NCBI GenBank assembly: GCA_902782125.1
Contig: CACZMA010000006.1
Span: 109,526-173,525, forward strand
From: Oscillospiraceae bacterium
GTDB lineage: Bacteria; Bacillota; Clostridia; Saccharofermentanales; Saccharofermentanaceae
Length of the DNA stretch: 64,000 nucleotides
Direction: 5' to 3'
Shown: piece after piece, positions 16,778 to 25,872 of the stretch
Numbering within the stretch: position 1 is the first letter of the stretch
How the letters are laid out: each line of letters opens with the position of its first letter
Made by a program: the position numbers and the translations under genes
Notes under the pieces: generated by a model
The model's input: only the letters and a program-made list of their open reading frames with translations
Told to the model about the DNA's origin: nothing
The model's database searches: none

Positions 16778-17362
16778 ATGTCATCCAATAAGGAGAAGAT
16801 CCTATCGATCACTTGCGGAGGTGTCTGCCTCGCACTTGCATTCGTGCTCTCACAGATCAAGCTGTTTGAGATGCCGATGGGCGGAACGGTAACACCCGCT
16901 TCATGCCTTCCCATCGTTGTGTTCGGAATGGCTTTCGGACCGCTGTGGGGCTTCGCTGTATCCATTATCTTCAGCTGCCTGCAGCTCATCGGCGGCTGGC
17001 TCGTAACACCTTTCCAGGTCCTGCTCGACTATATCCTCGGCTATACGATGCTCGGCATCGCAGGCTTTGCAGGCATCAAGGCTTCTGACAGATATGCGAT
17101 CAAGAATCCTCTCAGGAGATTCCGCAGCGCAAATCTTGTTAAGGCCATCATCTTCACGGTCATCGCATATGCTGCAAGATGGTTCTGCTCTGTCCTGTCA
17201 GGCGTCATCTTCTATTCCGAATATGCGGCTGAGGCAGGCTTCGATAATGCATGGGTATATTCCATGGTCTACAACGGCAGTTTCCTTGCTGTAGATCTCG
17301 GAATCTGCATCGCAGCGCTCATCATCCTGTACATGGTGATCCCTTCAAAGAAAAAAGCATAA
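16778..17362 (+). CDS. thiT: ThiT, thiamine-specific ECF transporter S component
   Basis: A 194-residue protein with about six membrane helices. It matches ThiT: LSQIKLFEMPMGGTVTPASCLPI carries the thiamine-pocket region (key pattern GGTVTPxSxLPI) and LVTPFQVLLDYILGYTMLG the second one. ThiT binds thiamine with high affinity and works with a shared EcfA/A'/T module, which is encoded elsewhere. Control by the TPP riboswitch directly upstream confirms the substrate. It is monocistronic. An 8-bp inverted repeat (AATTGTTC/GAACAATT, 17361-17384) lies at its end but has no T-run. Confidence 0.96.
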   Translation: MSSNKEKILSITCGGVCLALAFVLSQIKLFEMPMGGTVTPASCLPIVVFGMAFGPLWGFAVSIIFSCLQLIGGWLVTPFQVLLDYILGYTMLGIAGFAGIKASDRYAIKNPLRRFRSANLVKAIIFTVIAYAARWFCSVLSGVIFYSEYAAEAGFDNAWVYSMVYNGSFLAVDLGICIAALIILYMVIPSKKKA

Positions 17363-17420
17363 TTGTTCTTAAAACGGAACAATTAACCATAAGTTAATAA
17401 TATTCCCTTCCGTCGTGATT

Positions 17421-17448
17421 TATAATGATTAAAAGGTCTTGACCTTTT
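17421..17448 (+). promoter_or_regulatory. -10 box and palindrome at the hpf transcription start
   Basis: TATAAT at 17421-17426 is followed 4 nt later by AAAAGGTC-TT-GACCTTTT (17431-17448), an 8-bp palindrome. It would cover the transcription start or form a 5' stem on the mRNA. I find no good -35 box at the usual distance. Confidence 0.5.
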
Positions 17449-17476
17449 GAAATATCATACGGAAGGGAGTGATTTT

Positions 17477-18019
17477 ATGAAGATCACTACACAGGGCAAC
17501 GGGATCAGAATCGGTACCAGGCTCGAACAGAAGATCGCCGATAAGGTTGGCAAGTTCGACAAGTATTTCGGTGATGAGGGCTCCCTCAATGTACGTATCA
17601 GACCCGAAGGCAACAAGATGGTCGTCGAGATCACAATGAAGCTCGACGGCAAGATCTTAAGAGCGGAGGCTCGTGACGAAGATATTCTCACAGCTGTCGA
17701 CAGGACAGTCGACAAGCTTGAGTCACAGATAAGAAGGCAGAAGACCAAGTTCCTTAAGAAGAAGAAGGAATACCCGGGAATCGTTAACTTCCTTGAAGAT
17801 GACGGCGGTGCGGACTTTGATTTTGAAGACGAGCCGGAAGAGAAGATCACAAAGACAAAGAAGTTCCCGTTAAGGCCCATGAGCGCCGAGGATGCGATCC
17901 TGCAGCTCGAGATGCTCGGTCACGACTTCTTCGTATACCTCGACAGCGATACGGATTCCGTATGCATCGTTTACAAGAGGAATGACGGCGGATACGGTCT
18001 GCTCGAACCCGAGTATTGA
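17477..18019 (+). CDS. hpf: Ribosome hibernation promoting factor, long form
   Basis: A 180-residue long HPF. Residues 1-100 are the S30AE domain that sits in the decoding channel of the 30S subunit. A charged linker (about 100-135) leads to the C-terminal dimerisation domain ([40 protein letters not shown]) that joins two ribosomes into 100S particles. The start is ATG 17477, with GGAAGGGAG upstream. An upstream ATG at 17447 is in the palindrome and lacks a site. A strong terminator follows. rpsU comes next, so two ribosome-related genes stand side by side with separate promoters. Confidence 0.95.
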   Translation: MKITTQGNGIRIGTRLEQKIADKVGKFDKYFGDEGSLNVRIRPEGNKMVVEITMKLDGKILRAEARDEDILTAVDRTVDKLESQIRRQKTKFLKKKKEYPGIVNFLEDDGGADFDFEDEPEEKITKTKKFPLRPMSAEDAILQLEMLGHDFFVYLDSDTDSVCIVYKRNDGGYGLLEPEY

Positions 18020-18043
18020 TCTGAAGTTTGAAGCAAATCAGAG

Positions 18044-18071
18044 GCGGACCCTTCGCGGGGTCCGCTTTTTT
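18044..18071 (+). terminator. Terminator of hpf
   Basis: GCGGACCC / GGGTCCGC (18044-18051, 18058-18065) with a 6-nt loop and a run of T's. Confidence 0.92.
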
Positions 18072-18072
18072 G

Positions 18073-18101
18073 TTGACTTAAAGCCGTTCAGCCGTTATAA
18101 T
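18073..18101 (+). promoter_or_regulatory. Promoter of rpsU
   Basis: TTGACT (18073-18078), 17 nt, TATAAT (18096-18101). This is close to consensus. Confidence 0.88.
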
Positions 18102-18149
18102 ACTCGCGTTCAATCCAACAAACCTGAGCACGAGAGGAGGGATGAAAAG

Positions 18150-18323
18150 ATGTCTGAGATCAGAGTTAAGGAGAATGAGTCCCTTGACAGTGCACTTCGC
18201 AGGTTTAAGCGTTCTTGCGCAAAGTCCGGCGTTCTCGCTGAAGTTCGCAAGAGAGAGCACTATGAGAAGCCTTCAGTTCGTCGTAAGAAGAAGTCAGAGG
18301 CAGCTCGCAAGAGAAAGCATTGA
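18150..18323 (+). CDS. rpsU: 30S ribosomal protein S21
   Basis: S21 is a small basic protein of the 30S platform near the anti-Shine-Dalgarno end of 16S rRNA. The 57-residue product begins [20 protein letters not shown] and ends in the usual Arg/Lys-rich tail ([16 protein letters not shown]). The start is ATG 18150, 9 nt after GAGGAGG. It has its own promoter and terminator. Confidence 0.96.
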   Translation: MSEIRVKENESLDSALRRFKRSCAKSGVLAEVRKREHYEKPSVRRKKKSEAARKRKH

Positions 18324-18332
18324 TTCCAACTG

Positions 18333-18363
18333 ACCGGTTCCGCGAGGGACCGGTTATTTTTTT
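18333..18363 (+). terminator. Terminator of rpsU
   Basis: A 9-bp stem (18333-18341 with 18346-18354, one wobble pair) followed by TTATTTTTTT. Confidence 0.9.
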
Positions 18364-18477
18364 ATGCCGTTGTTAGTGTAAGTGTTAGACTAACAAGCCC
18401 CCATATTTATGCTCAAGTATTCTAATCTCCTGAAATTTTGTTAAAATAGGTACAAAAATAAAGTTGAGATAAATACT

Positions 18478-20616
18478 ATGCTGCTAACTGGTAAGAGCTG
18501 GCGTGTGCCCGCATCCGGGAGTATTACGGATGCGACGTCGATAATTGGCGTACTGCTCAAGAACCGAGACATCACAGACCCCGAACTGGCCCGGACGTTC
18601 CTGTCCGAGGACGGCGGAGTATGGCATGATCCGTTCCTGTACAAAGACATGAGAGAAGCTGTCGACCTCATCAATCAGGTCATGGACAGCAACGGCAAGA
18701 TCCTGATCTACGGCGACTATGACTGTGACGGAGTTACCGCCACGGCGATCCTCGTCAGGTATTTCAGATCCCATCACTCGGATGTATCCTACCTCGTTCC
18801 GCAGCGTGCGGAGCACGGCTACGGCCTGTCCGAGAAGATAATGGACAAGGTAATAAGCGAAGGCCCCGACCTCGTCATCACGGTGGACTGCGGCATCACC
18901 AACCTCGATACCGTCGAAGAACTCAAGCACAGAGGAATCAAGGTCATCGTCTCAGATCACCACAATGTGAAGGACGAGATACCTGCTGCTGACTGCGTTA
19001 TCTGCTCCAAGAGAGAAGACAACACATATCCTTTTACCGACCTCTGCGGCGCAGGAGTCGCACTTAAGATCCTGGAGGCTCTCGGCAAGGACGGAAGGCA
19101 CAAGGTAAGTGCCAATCTGTGGCATCAGGCCATAGAGCTCGCAGGAATCGCTACCATCGCCGATCTCGTATCGATGACCGATGAGAACAGAACGATAATC
19201 AAGCAGGCATTCAAGAGCATGCAGGACCCTGCCAATACCGGCGTAAGGGTAATGAACGAGATGCTCCTTACACACGGCAAGGCGCTCGATGAGACATATA
19301 TCTCATTCAACTTCGTGCCGAGAGTAAACGCTGCCGGAAGGCTGTACGATTCTTCTGATGCACTGGACCTCTTCTTAGAGAACAATCCGGCTGAGGCAAA
19401 GACGGCGGCGATGAACCTTACTAGAGAGAACGATGAGCGGAAGGAGATAGAGGCTAAGGTCTTCGAAGAGGCGTTATCGCAGCTCGAGAGTCCGGACCGC
19501 CCCGAGAAGTGGAGCCTGGCAAATATCCGCGGCCCCATCGTCGTTTACGGCAGGAACTGGCATCAGGGCGTGCTCGGCATCGTTGCCGGCAAGCTCTCGC
19601 AGTTCTACAACAGGTCCGCGATCGTTCTCACGGATGATGCTGTCGAGCCTGAGTTCGTCAAGGGTTCGGGAAGGTCTTTCGGTGATTTCGATCTGTACGG
19701 CGCGCTTACGGATGCGGCCGATACCCTGGCAAACTTCGGCGGACACAAGAAGGCTGCCGGCATGATGGTCCGTAAGGACGGCATAGAGAAGTTCATAGAC
19801 AGGCTCGAGGAGGTCTCGCGAAAGAGGCTTGAGCAGGGCACGGAAGAAGAGCAGGAGGACATCCTGAACATCGACTGCGAGCTTGCCCCCGAGACGGTGA
19901 CTTTCGATACGTACCGTAAGGTCAGGACAATGAAGCCGTTCGGCATCGGCAATCCGAAGCCGGTCTTCGCGACGAGGGACCTTATCGTATCGGCGGTATA
20001 TCCCATGAGCGAAGGCGCACACATAAGGCTCGACCTGACTGACCGCGAAGGCAAGGTCAGCCTGTCAGCAGTCGGATTCGGAATGGGCGCGTACCTGGAT
20101 CTCGTCGTTCCCGGTGACAAGGTAGACATCGCATATACGATGAACGAGTTCTGCTTCAGGGGAGAGACATCACTGAGCCTGCACCTGTGCGACCTCAAGA
20201 TACAGAGCGGCACGGGCTTCATGTGGGCCAAAGCAGGTGTTGCCGAGAAGCTCTATTCCAACGGACTCTCGGTAAAGCAGATCGCCAAGATGGCGCCGGG
20301 AGAGAACATCCTTCCCGATATGATCCCGCACCCTGAAGACTTCGGCACATGCTACCGCACTGCAAGCAAACTGGCGGGCGACGGAACGGCTACGGTCGAC
20401 TGCGATCTGTTCGCAAAACTTGTAAATGTCGGCTCTAATGATAAAATTACCCCGTTCAGAGTAAAACGCTGCCTCGAGATCTTCGCCGACAGCGGACTTC
20501 TGAGACTGGGTTCCACGGGACCCATGCGCGTCTGCTTCAGCATGATGAATGTTGATCAGAAGGTGAAGCTGTCGGAATCCGCGGCTTACAAGAGGATAAT
20601 GAATGAGCAGGAATGA
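18478..20616 (+). CDS. recJ: Single-stranded-DNA-specific exonuclease RecJ
   Basis: RecJ degrades single-stranded DNA 5' to 3' in recombination and mismatch repair. The 712-residue protein has the DHH-family motifs in order: YGDYDCDGVTATAI (manganese ligands), VDCGITN, SDHHNVKD (the DHH motif proper), then NFVPRVNAAGRL and the DHHA1 segment FGGHKKAAGM with its glycine-rich loop. An OB-fold and a C-terminal extension follow, as in Bacillus RecJ, which is also longer than the E. coli protein. The start ATG 18478 has a weak ribosome site. The end overlaps the (p)ppGpp synthetase gene by 14 nt, a gene order found in many Firmicutes. Confidence 0.95.
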   Translation: MLLTGKSWRVPASGSITDATSIIGVLLKNRDITDPELARTFLSEDGGVWHDPFLYKDMREAVDLINQVMDSNGKILIYGDYDCDGVTATAILVRYFRSHHSDVSYLVPQRAEHGYGLSEKIMDKVISEGPDLVITVDCGITNLDTVEELKHRGIKVIVSDHHNVKDEIPAADCVICSKREDNTYPFTDLCGAGVALKILEALGKDGRHKVSANLWHQAIELAGIATIADLVSMTDENRTIIKQAFKSMQDPANTGVRVMNEMLLTHGKALDETYISFNFVPRVNAAGRLYDSSDALDLFLENNPAEAKTAAMNLTRENDERKEIEAKVFEEALSQLESPDRPEKWSLANIRGPIVVYGRNWHQGVLGIVAGKLSQFYNRSAIVLTDDAVEPEFVKGSGRSFGDFDLYGALTDAADTLANFGGHKKAAGMMVRKDGIEKFIDRLEEVSRKRLEQGTEEEQEDILNIDCELAPETVTFDTYRKVRTMKPFGIGNPKPVFATRDLIVSAVYPMSEGAHIRLDLTDREGKVSLSAVGFGMGAYLDLVVPGDKVDIAYTMNEFCFRGETSLSLHLCDLKIQSGTGFMWAKAGVAEKLYSNGLSVKQIAKMAPGENILPDMIPHPEDFGTCYRTASKLAGDGTATVDCDLFAKLVNVGSNDKITPFRVKRCLEIFADSGLLRLGSTGPMRVCFSMMNVDQKVKLSESAAYKRIMNEQE

Positions 20617-23188
20617 CGGGACAATCTATTACACGGAAGAGGAACTGCAGGAGCGTGCGTATCTTGCGGATGATACTCTCATACCCGATATTCCCGAAGA
20701 CATTACGGCTCAGTTCGAAGAAGTCTTAGAGACATACAAGGAGTATGCCCGCAAGGACAACGCATCTGAAGAAGACGGTGAAGCACTTGCCAAGCAGGAA
20801 GATTTCCTAAGGAGAGCGTTTGTATTCGCTTTCAAGGCACACCGCAACCAGAAGAGGAAGACCGGTGAGCCGTACATAATCCATCCGATCGCCGTTGCCA
20901 AGATCCTCTCGGAACTCAAGGTTGATTCCGAGACGCTCGCAGCTGCGCTCCTGCACGATACGATCGAAGATACGGTAGCCGACCATGAGATGCTCACGGA
21001 GAAGTTCGGCGCTACGGTAACTTCGCTCGTCGAAGGCGTTACAAAGCTCAACACGAAGCTCGACAATGTCGTATACGATACAAAGACGGACATCCAGGCT
21101 TCCAATGTGCGTAAGATGCTCCTGGCGATGACTGATGACATCAGGATCATCTTCATCAAGCTTGCAGACCGTCTGCACAACATGAGGACACTTAAGTTCC
21201 AGTCCCCCGAGAAGCAGATAGAGAAGGCGCAGGAGACGCTCGATATCTATGTGCCTTTCGCCGGAAGGTTCGGTATCTACAGGATCAAGTGGGAACTCGA
21301 GGATCTCTGCCTCATGTATCTGCATCCCGATGACTACAACATGCTCATCAAGCTGGTCTCGGGGGACCGTGACGAGCGTGAGGACTTCATGGAGCAGGTT
21401 ATCTCCGAGATCCGCACCAAGCTCACGGAGAACGGCATCACGCATTTTGATATTGAGGGAAGGCCCAAGCATTTCTACAGCATCTATAAGAAGATGCACG
21501 ACAAGGGCAAGACAATAGACGAGATCTACGATCTCTACGCATGCAGGATAATCGTTGACGAAGTAACGGAGTGCTATCAGGTCCTGGGTATCATCCACGA
21601 GATCTACCAGCACGTTCCCGGCAGGTTCAAGGACTATATCGCGATGCCCAAGGAGAACAAGTACCAGTCGATCCATACGACGGTCGTATCTCATGTGGGT
21701 ATCCCGTTCGAGGTCCAGATAAGGACTTACAGGATGCACCAGACCGCGGAGTACGGTATCGCGGCGCACTGGCACTATAAGGAAGAGGGTTCCTCGACTG
21801 AGTTCAAGGCCGACAAGTACGACGAGAGGATCGACGAGGTGCGTCAGATCATCGAGACGCAGAACGAGCTGTCTGATTCTTCGGAATTCCTCGAAGCTCT
21901 CAAGATGAACATCGCTCCGGACGAGATCTTCGTATATACGCCCAAACATGAGCTCATCAAGCTCCCTAAGGGGTCGTGCCCGATCGACTTTGCCTATGCC
22001 ATCCATTCCGGCATCGGCAACCACATGCACGGCGCCAAGGTCAACGGCAGGCTCGTGCCGCTGTCATATAAGCTCAAGAACAGCGACATCGTCGAGGTCT
22101 TAAGCTCGGAGAAGCTCGTCAAGGGACCTTCGAGAGACTGGGTGAACATCGTAAGATCCGCGAACGCGCGTTCCAAGATCAATGCGTGGTTCAAGCGAGA
22201 GGCAAGGGCAGAGTGTATCGAGGCCGGCAAGAACGAACTTACCAGAGAGATCGAGCGTAACGGCTTCGATCCTTCGAAGCTGCTCATGCACCGCTCGCTC
22301 GAGACCATCCTCAAGCGCAATAATTTCCAGGGAATAGACGATATGTACGCTGCTATCGGCTACGGCTCGATCAGTGTCATCAAGGTCTTCTCCAGACTCA
22401 GGGATGACTACATCAGGTCGTGTTCGGAAGAGGAGAGGGCAGCGCTCGGCTACAGGGTAACTGCCGACGGTAACGTCGCATACAACCCGAAAGATCTGCC
22501 GATCCAGTTGGGCAAGTTCGACCAGTCCCACTCGAAAGGCAAGAACGAGCCTGCAAAGGGAAGGGATTCTTCCAAGCAGGTACAGTCCTACGACGTCGAC
22601 ATCATCAACGCGATGAATGCAGACCCTCACCAGATCGCAGTCAAGGCAAGGTCCGGTGACATCGAGGAACAGCAGTCGCGCAATGCAAAGATCCTCGCAG
22701 GCAAGCGCTCTCATGCGGCAAGCGAAGTCATCGTAGACGGCCTCGAGGGCGTGTCCACGCATCTGGCCAACTGCTGCCACCCCGTATTCGGCGACGACAT
22801 CATCGGTTATGTCACGCAGGAGAACGGCGTAGGCATCCACAAGACCACGTGCAACAACATCCAGAATATCCTTAAGAACCGCAACAAGTCCGACAAGGAC
22901 CTCGAGAAATATCAGCGTCTCGTCACCACCAAGTGGCTTGCCAAGGCGCAGTTCGCGAGCTACGACGTAAAGCTCGTGGTAGTCTGCACCGACAGACAGA
23001 AGCTCCTTCTCGACGTTCTCGACAAGATCAACGAGGAGAGGATCAACGTCAAGGCTCTCAAGACTGTCGTAGACGGTCAGACCGCCAGGATCTTCATCAC
23101 CGTCAACATCTCCGGCAAGGAGCAGTACGACAGGCTCGTATCGCGCATCCTTTCCGTAAAGGACGTATCTGACGTTATAAGGGACTGA
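20603..23188 (+). CDS. relA: Bifunctional (p)ppGpp synthetase/hydrolase (RelA/SpoT homologue)
   Basis: A long RSH enzyme, 861 residues. The hydrolase domain is intact (HPIAVAKIL, LLHDTIEDT, RLHNMRTL). The synthetase domain shows EGRPKHFYSIYKKM and YDLYACRIIV, and the TGS domain VYTPKHELIKLPKGSCPIDFAY. The C-terminal cysteine motif (ANCCHPVFGDDIIGYVT) and an ACT domain end the protein. It is about 120 residues longer than Bacillus RelA: some 40 at the N-terminus and about 85 between TGS and the cysteine motif (roughly residues 630-715, Lys/Ser/Gln-rich). Synthesis and breakdown of the alarmone are both predicted. It overlaps recJ and has an AAGAGGA ribosome site. Confidence 0.95.
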   Translation: MSRNDGTIYYTEEELQERAYLADDTLIPDIPEDITAQFEEVLETYKEYARKDNASEEDGEALAKQEDFLRRAFVFAFKAHRNQKRKTGEPYIIHPIAVAKILSELKVDSETLAAALLHDTIEDTVADHEMLTEKFGATVTSLVEGVTKLNTKLDNVVYDTKTDIQASNVRKMLLAMTDDIRIIFIKLADRLHNMRTLKFQSPEKQIEKAQETLDIYVPFAGRFGIYRIKWELEDLCLMYLHPDDYNMLIKLVSGDRDEREDFMEQVISEIRTKLTENGITHFDIEGRPKHFYSIYKKMHDKGKTIDEIYDLYACRIIVDEVTECYQVLGIIHEIYQHVPGRFKDYIAMPKENKYQSIHTTVVSHVGIPFEVQIRTYRMHQTAEYGIAAHWHYKEEGSSTEFKADKYDERIDEVRQIIETQNELSDSSEFLEALKMNIAPDEIFVYTPKHELIKLPKGSCPIDFAYAIHSGIGNHMHGAKVNGRLVPLSYKLKNSDIVEVLSSEKLVKGPSRDWVNIVRSANARSKINAWFKREARAECIEAGKNELTREIERNGFDPSKLLMHRSLETILKRNNFQGIDDMYAAIGYGSISVIKVFSRLRDDYIRSCSEEERAALGYRVTADGNVAYNPKDLPIQLGKFDQSHSKGKNEPAKGRDSSKQVQSYDVDIINAMNADPHQIAVKARSGDIEEQQSRNAKILAGKRSHAASEVIVDGLEGVSTHLANCCHPVFGDDIIGYVTQENGVGIHKTTCNNIQNILKNRNKSDKDLEKYQRLVTTKWLAKAQFASYDVKLVVVCTDRQKLLLDVLDKINEERINVKALKTVVDGQTARIFITVNISGKEQYDRLVSRILSVKDVSDVIRD

Positions 23189-23253
23189 TCTGCAACAAAA
23201 CCGGCGGAACAACTGTATAAAGAGCAGATGTCCATTGTCGGGAGGTTTTTAAG

Positions 23254-23814
23254 ATGAACACTATCTTAAGAAAGCTTACAACTGCTCTGGTTGTGATCGC
23301 GTTAAGCGTATGCGCGTTTGCAGGCTGTGCATCTGTTGATGAGACGGGCGCAGATAACGTCTATAAGTGTTCCAAGCAAAACATTATCGGTCTGAAGGAG
23401 GTCGTGCTGTACGAGGACAAGGCGGTTGTTGTTTTCGATAAGTTTGCAGGTACCGGTGCGCAGCAGGGTGTTGATTATTTCGGATTAGATGATAACAGCA
23501 TCGGTCTTTCCGATGATCTCCGGGTGTCGGTCAGGACGGACGGCGAATGGTGCCCGATAAAGGATGCGGAGCTCAAGGATACATTTACTGATTACATTGT
23601 GACAATCCCTTTTGAAGACGTTGATGATATCGAGACCATATCCGTTCTGAGAAGATACATCACCATCAATGACGGAGACTTCGAACTCAGCTACTTAGAG
23701 TGGGGCGGCGAGTGTTCTGTGGACTACACACAGAAGTATGATGCCGCCAGCAGTGAGTGGAGCGAGATGAAGATCAAAACAACGCTGTATCCGATGACAG
23801 ACTCAGCAGATTGA
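23254..23814 (+). CDS. Predicted lipoprotein of unknown function
   Basis: A 186-residue protein with a lipoprotein signal ending in FAGC (cysteine near residue 25), so it should be anchored on the outer face of the membrane. The mature part is acidic and rich in beta-strand-like segments (VVLYEDKAVVVFDKFAG, RVSVRTDGEWCPIKD). I do not recognise a family. The ribosome site GGGAGG is at 23239-23245. Two hairpins follow before the convergent RNase J gene. Third-codon GC is lower than in its neighbours. Confidence 0.7.
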   Translation: MNTILRKLTTALVVIALSVCAFAGCASVDETGADNVYKCSKQNIIGLKEVVLYEDKAVVVFDKFAGTGAQQGVDYFGLDDNSIGLSDDLRVSVRTDGEWCPIKDAELKDTFTDYIVTIPFEDVDDIETISVLRRYITINDGDFELSYLEWGGECSVDYTQKYDAASSEWSEMKIKTTLYPMTDSAD

Positions 23815-23835
23815 ATCGAACCCGTCAGGAAAGAT

Positions 23836-23862
23836 AACTGTTCCATAAACAGTTCTGTTTTT
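23836..23862 (+). terminator. Hairpin with T-run after the lipoprotein gene
   Basis: AACTGTT (23836-23842) pairs with AACAGTT (23848-23854). CTGTTTTT follows. Confidence 0.65.
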
Positions 23863-23880
23863 AAGATAATCGCAACTATA

Positions 23881-23913
23881 AACGCTACTATTGGATCAAT
23901 AGTAGCGTTTTCA
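23881..23913. terminator. Strong hairpin between convergent genes
   Basis: A perfect 13-bp stem (AACGCTACTATTG 23881-23893, CAATAGTAGCGTT 23897-23909) with a 3-nt loop is followed by TTTTC. It probably backs up termination of the lipoprotein gene. The arm sequence resembles the hairpins at 55672 and 56763. Confidence 0.65.
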
Positions 23914-23969
23914 GTAGTGAAATAAGCCAATGTAGTACTACAAATAGAACACCCGGCAAATGCTGTTAA

Positions 23970-24042
23970 GTGTGAGCGGTTATGTGAGCGATTTCCGCAC
24001 AAGCGAAGCGCGGAGGACCTAAGCGAGCATGAACGCTCACAC
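23970..24042 (-). repeat. Gene-end hairpin element, copy A (after RNase J)
   Basis: This imperfect palindrome has 9-bp perfect outer arms (GTGTGAGCG / CGCTCACAC). On the minus strand it starts in the last codon of the RNase J gene, and that gene's TGA (24037-24039) lies within its arm. The core CTCGCTTAGGTCCTCCGCGC...TGCGGAAATCGCTC is almost identical to copy B at 34592-34670. Confidence 0.85.
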
Positions 24043-25854
24043 GTCTCCATAGTAAGCATCTTCGTCATAAGGTGAGACGTGGCTTACATTGCAGATTATC
24101 ATCGGGTGGCGGCTCGTCTTGGATGCGACGAAGTTCTTGAGCTGCTCGCGGAAGGCGCGCTTCTCGACGAAAGCCTCGACGCTGCCGGATCTGCTCCCTG
24201 CAGACTTAAGGAGATTGGCGCATTTGGTAGAGATGGCCTGATGTACAGCCTCAGTGCTCTCGCCGTCAAAGCAGCCTATCGAGTTGATCGAAGGCGGGCA
24301 GGCGAGGTTGCCTGTGGAATCGTCTACCGTTATGGCGATCGCGAGACATCCGTCTTCGCTCAGGTGGATACGGTCATTAAGAACGCGGTCTTCGGCATCA
24401 ACCGTGCCGGAGCCGTCGATGAGGACAGCCTGTGCCGGAACATGATCCGTGATCTCGGCGCTGTCCCTGCCGAGTGACAGCACATCGCCGTTGCCCAGGA
24501 TGAAGCAGTTCTCCTCGGGCATGCCGAGAGATACCGCCAACTCCTTGTGAAGATAGAGCATCCTGTATTCGCCGTGGATCGGGATGAAGAATTTGGGCTT
24601 TATCAGGTTGTGGAGCACCATGAGCTCCTTTTGGTATGCGTGGCCTGATACGTGTACGCTCGCCATCGACTGATAGATGACGTGTGCGCCCTTCTTGTAG
24701 AGCTCGTTGATGACTCTGTAGATGGGCTTCTCGTTGCCCGGGATCGGGTCTGCCGAGATGATTACCGTATCGCCCGCCTTGATGTCGACGGAGCGGTGAG
24801 AGTCGAATGCCATCCTCGTAAGAGCGCTCATCGGCTCTGCCTGGCTGCCCGTCGTCAGGATGACTATCTTGTCGTCGTCGTAGTTGTCTATGGCATTGAT
24901 GTCAATGAGCGTATCGGGCTTCATGTCGATGTAGCCCAGCGAATTGGCGATCTTGAATACCGATACCATTGACCTTCCCGACAGGCAAACGTGTCTTCCG
25001 TAGTGCTCTGCCGCGGAGATTATCTGCTGCATCCTGTGGATATGAGACGAGAAGGTAGCGACGATGATTCGTCCGCTTGCCTTCCTGAAGATCTGCTTGA
25101 AAGACTCGCCGACGTGCTTCTCTGAAGGGGAGAAACCTTCTATCTCGACGTTCGTGCTCTCGCACATGAACATCAGGACGCCCTCGAGACCGAGCTCGCC
25201 CAGTCTCTGGAGGTTGATCGTCTTGCCGTTGATCGGGGTGAAGTCTATCTTGAAATCGCCCGAGTGGACTATCGTTCCTACGGGCGTCTTAAGTGCGATC
25301 GCATAAGCATCAGCGATGCTGTGGTTGACCCTGATGAACTCGACGTCGAAGTTGTTGCCGAGCTTGACGTGGTCGCCGTTCTTGCATTTCTCGAGCCTGA
25401 TGCCCTCGAGACCGATGCGCGCTTCCTCGAGCTTGTGACGCACCAGTTCTATCGTGAGGGTGCCGCTGTAGATCGGACACTTGAACTCCTTGAGGAAATA
25501 GGGCAGGGAACCGATATGGTCCTCATGACCGTGTGTGAGCACGATGCCTCTGAGCTTCGAGATGTTATTCCTTACATAGGTAAAATCCGGGATGACGCAG
25601 TCGATTCCGGGCATGTTCTCTTCGGGGAAGCTCATGCCCACATCGATGATTATCATATCGTTCCCGTATTCAAAGACGGTCATGTTCTTACCGATCTCGG
25701 TAAGGCCGCCCAACGGGATTATCTTGAGCTTCGACTCGGGCTTCTCGGGCCTCTTGCGCGCTACTCTGTATTGCTTCTTCTGAGGTTCTTTCTTAGGTTC
25801 GATCTGTCTGTGTGTTACTTTTCTTCTTCTGGAATTATCCTGTTGTTGTGCCAT
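24037..25854 (-). CDS. rnj: Ribonuclease J
   Basis: RNase J is the metallo-beta-lactamase/beta-CASP nuclease that gives Firmicutes both 5'-exonuclease and endonuclease activity on mRNA and rRNA precursors. The 605-residue protein has the zinc motif THGHEDHIG, further ligands in NHSIADAY and HSGDFKID, and the beta-CASP motifs VATFSSHIHRMQQ, LTTGSQAEPMSA and HVSGHAYQKEL. About 40 basic residues (MAQQQDNSRRRKV...) precede the usual start, possibly an RNA-binding tail. The ATG at 25854 has an AAGGAAGAG site. The stop codon lies inside hairpin element copy A. Whether it is J1 or J2 cannot be told. Confidence 0.95.
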   Translation of the reverse strand: MAQQQDNSRRRKVTHRQIEPKKEPQKKQYRVARKRPEKPESKLKIIPLGGLTEIGKNMTVFEYGNDMIIIDVGMSFPEENMPGIDCVIPDFTYVRNNISKLRGIVLTHGHEDHIGSLPYFLKEFKCPIYSGTLTIELVRHKLEEARIGLEGIRLEKCKNGDHVKLGNNFDVEFIRVNHSIADAYAIALKTPVGTIVHSGDFKIDFTPINGKTINLQRLGELGLEGVLMFMCESTNVEIEGFSPSEKHVGESFKQIFRKASGRIIVATFSSHIHRMQQIISAAEHYGRHVCLSGRSMVSVFKIANSLGYIDMKPDTLIDINAIDNYDDDKIVILTTGSQAEPMSALTRMAFDSHRSVDIKAGDTVIISADPIPGNEKPIYRVINELYKKGAHVIYQSMASVHVSGHAYQKELMVLHNLIKPKFFIPIHGEYRMLYLHKELAVSLGMPEENCFILGNGDVLSLGRDSAEITDHVPAQAVLIDGSGTVDAEDRVLNDRIHLSEDGCLAIAITVDDSTGNLACPPSINSIGCFDGESTEAVHQAISTKCANLLKSAGSRSGSVEAFVEKRAFREQLKNFVASKTSRHPMIICNVSHVSPYDEDAYYGDV

Positions 25855-25872
25855 GTCTCTTCCTTCTAGCTT

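Noticed and set aside
15448..16989. A 513-codon open frame on the minus strand
   Set aside because: It lies opposite the aminopeptidase end, the hydrolase and thiT, and crosses the TPP riboswitch. Its protein is rich in Arg, His and Pro with no family motif. It is a shadow of GC-rich third positions.
18215..18222. TTGCGCAA within rpsU as an operator of the LacI-type regulator
   Set aside because: A single copy inside coding sequence far from a promoter is expected by chance about once in a window of this size.
20807..22030. A 407-codon minus-strand frame
   Set aside because: It is antisense to the hydrolase, synthetase and TGS domains of RSH and has no motifs of its own.
22100..23212. A 370-codon open frame on the minus strand
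   Set aside because: It is antisense to the C-terminal half of the RSH gene, whose domains are unmistakable. It has no ribosome site and shows typical antisense composition.
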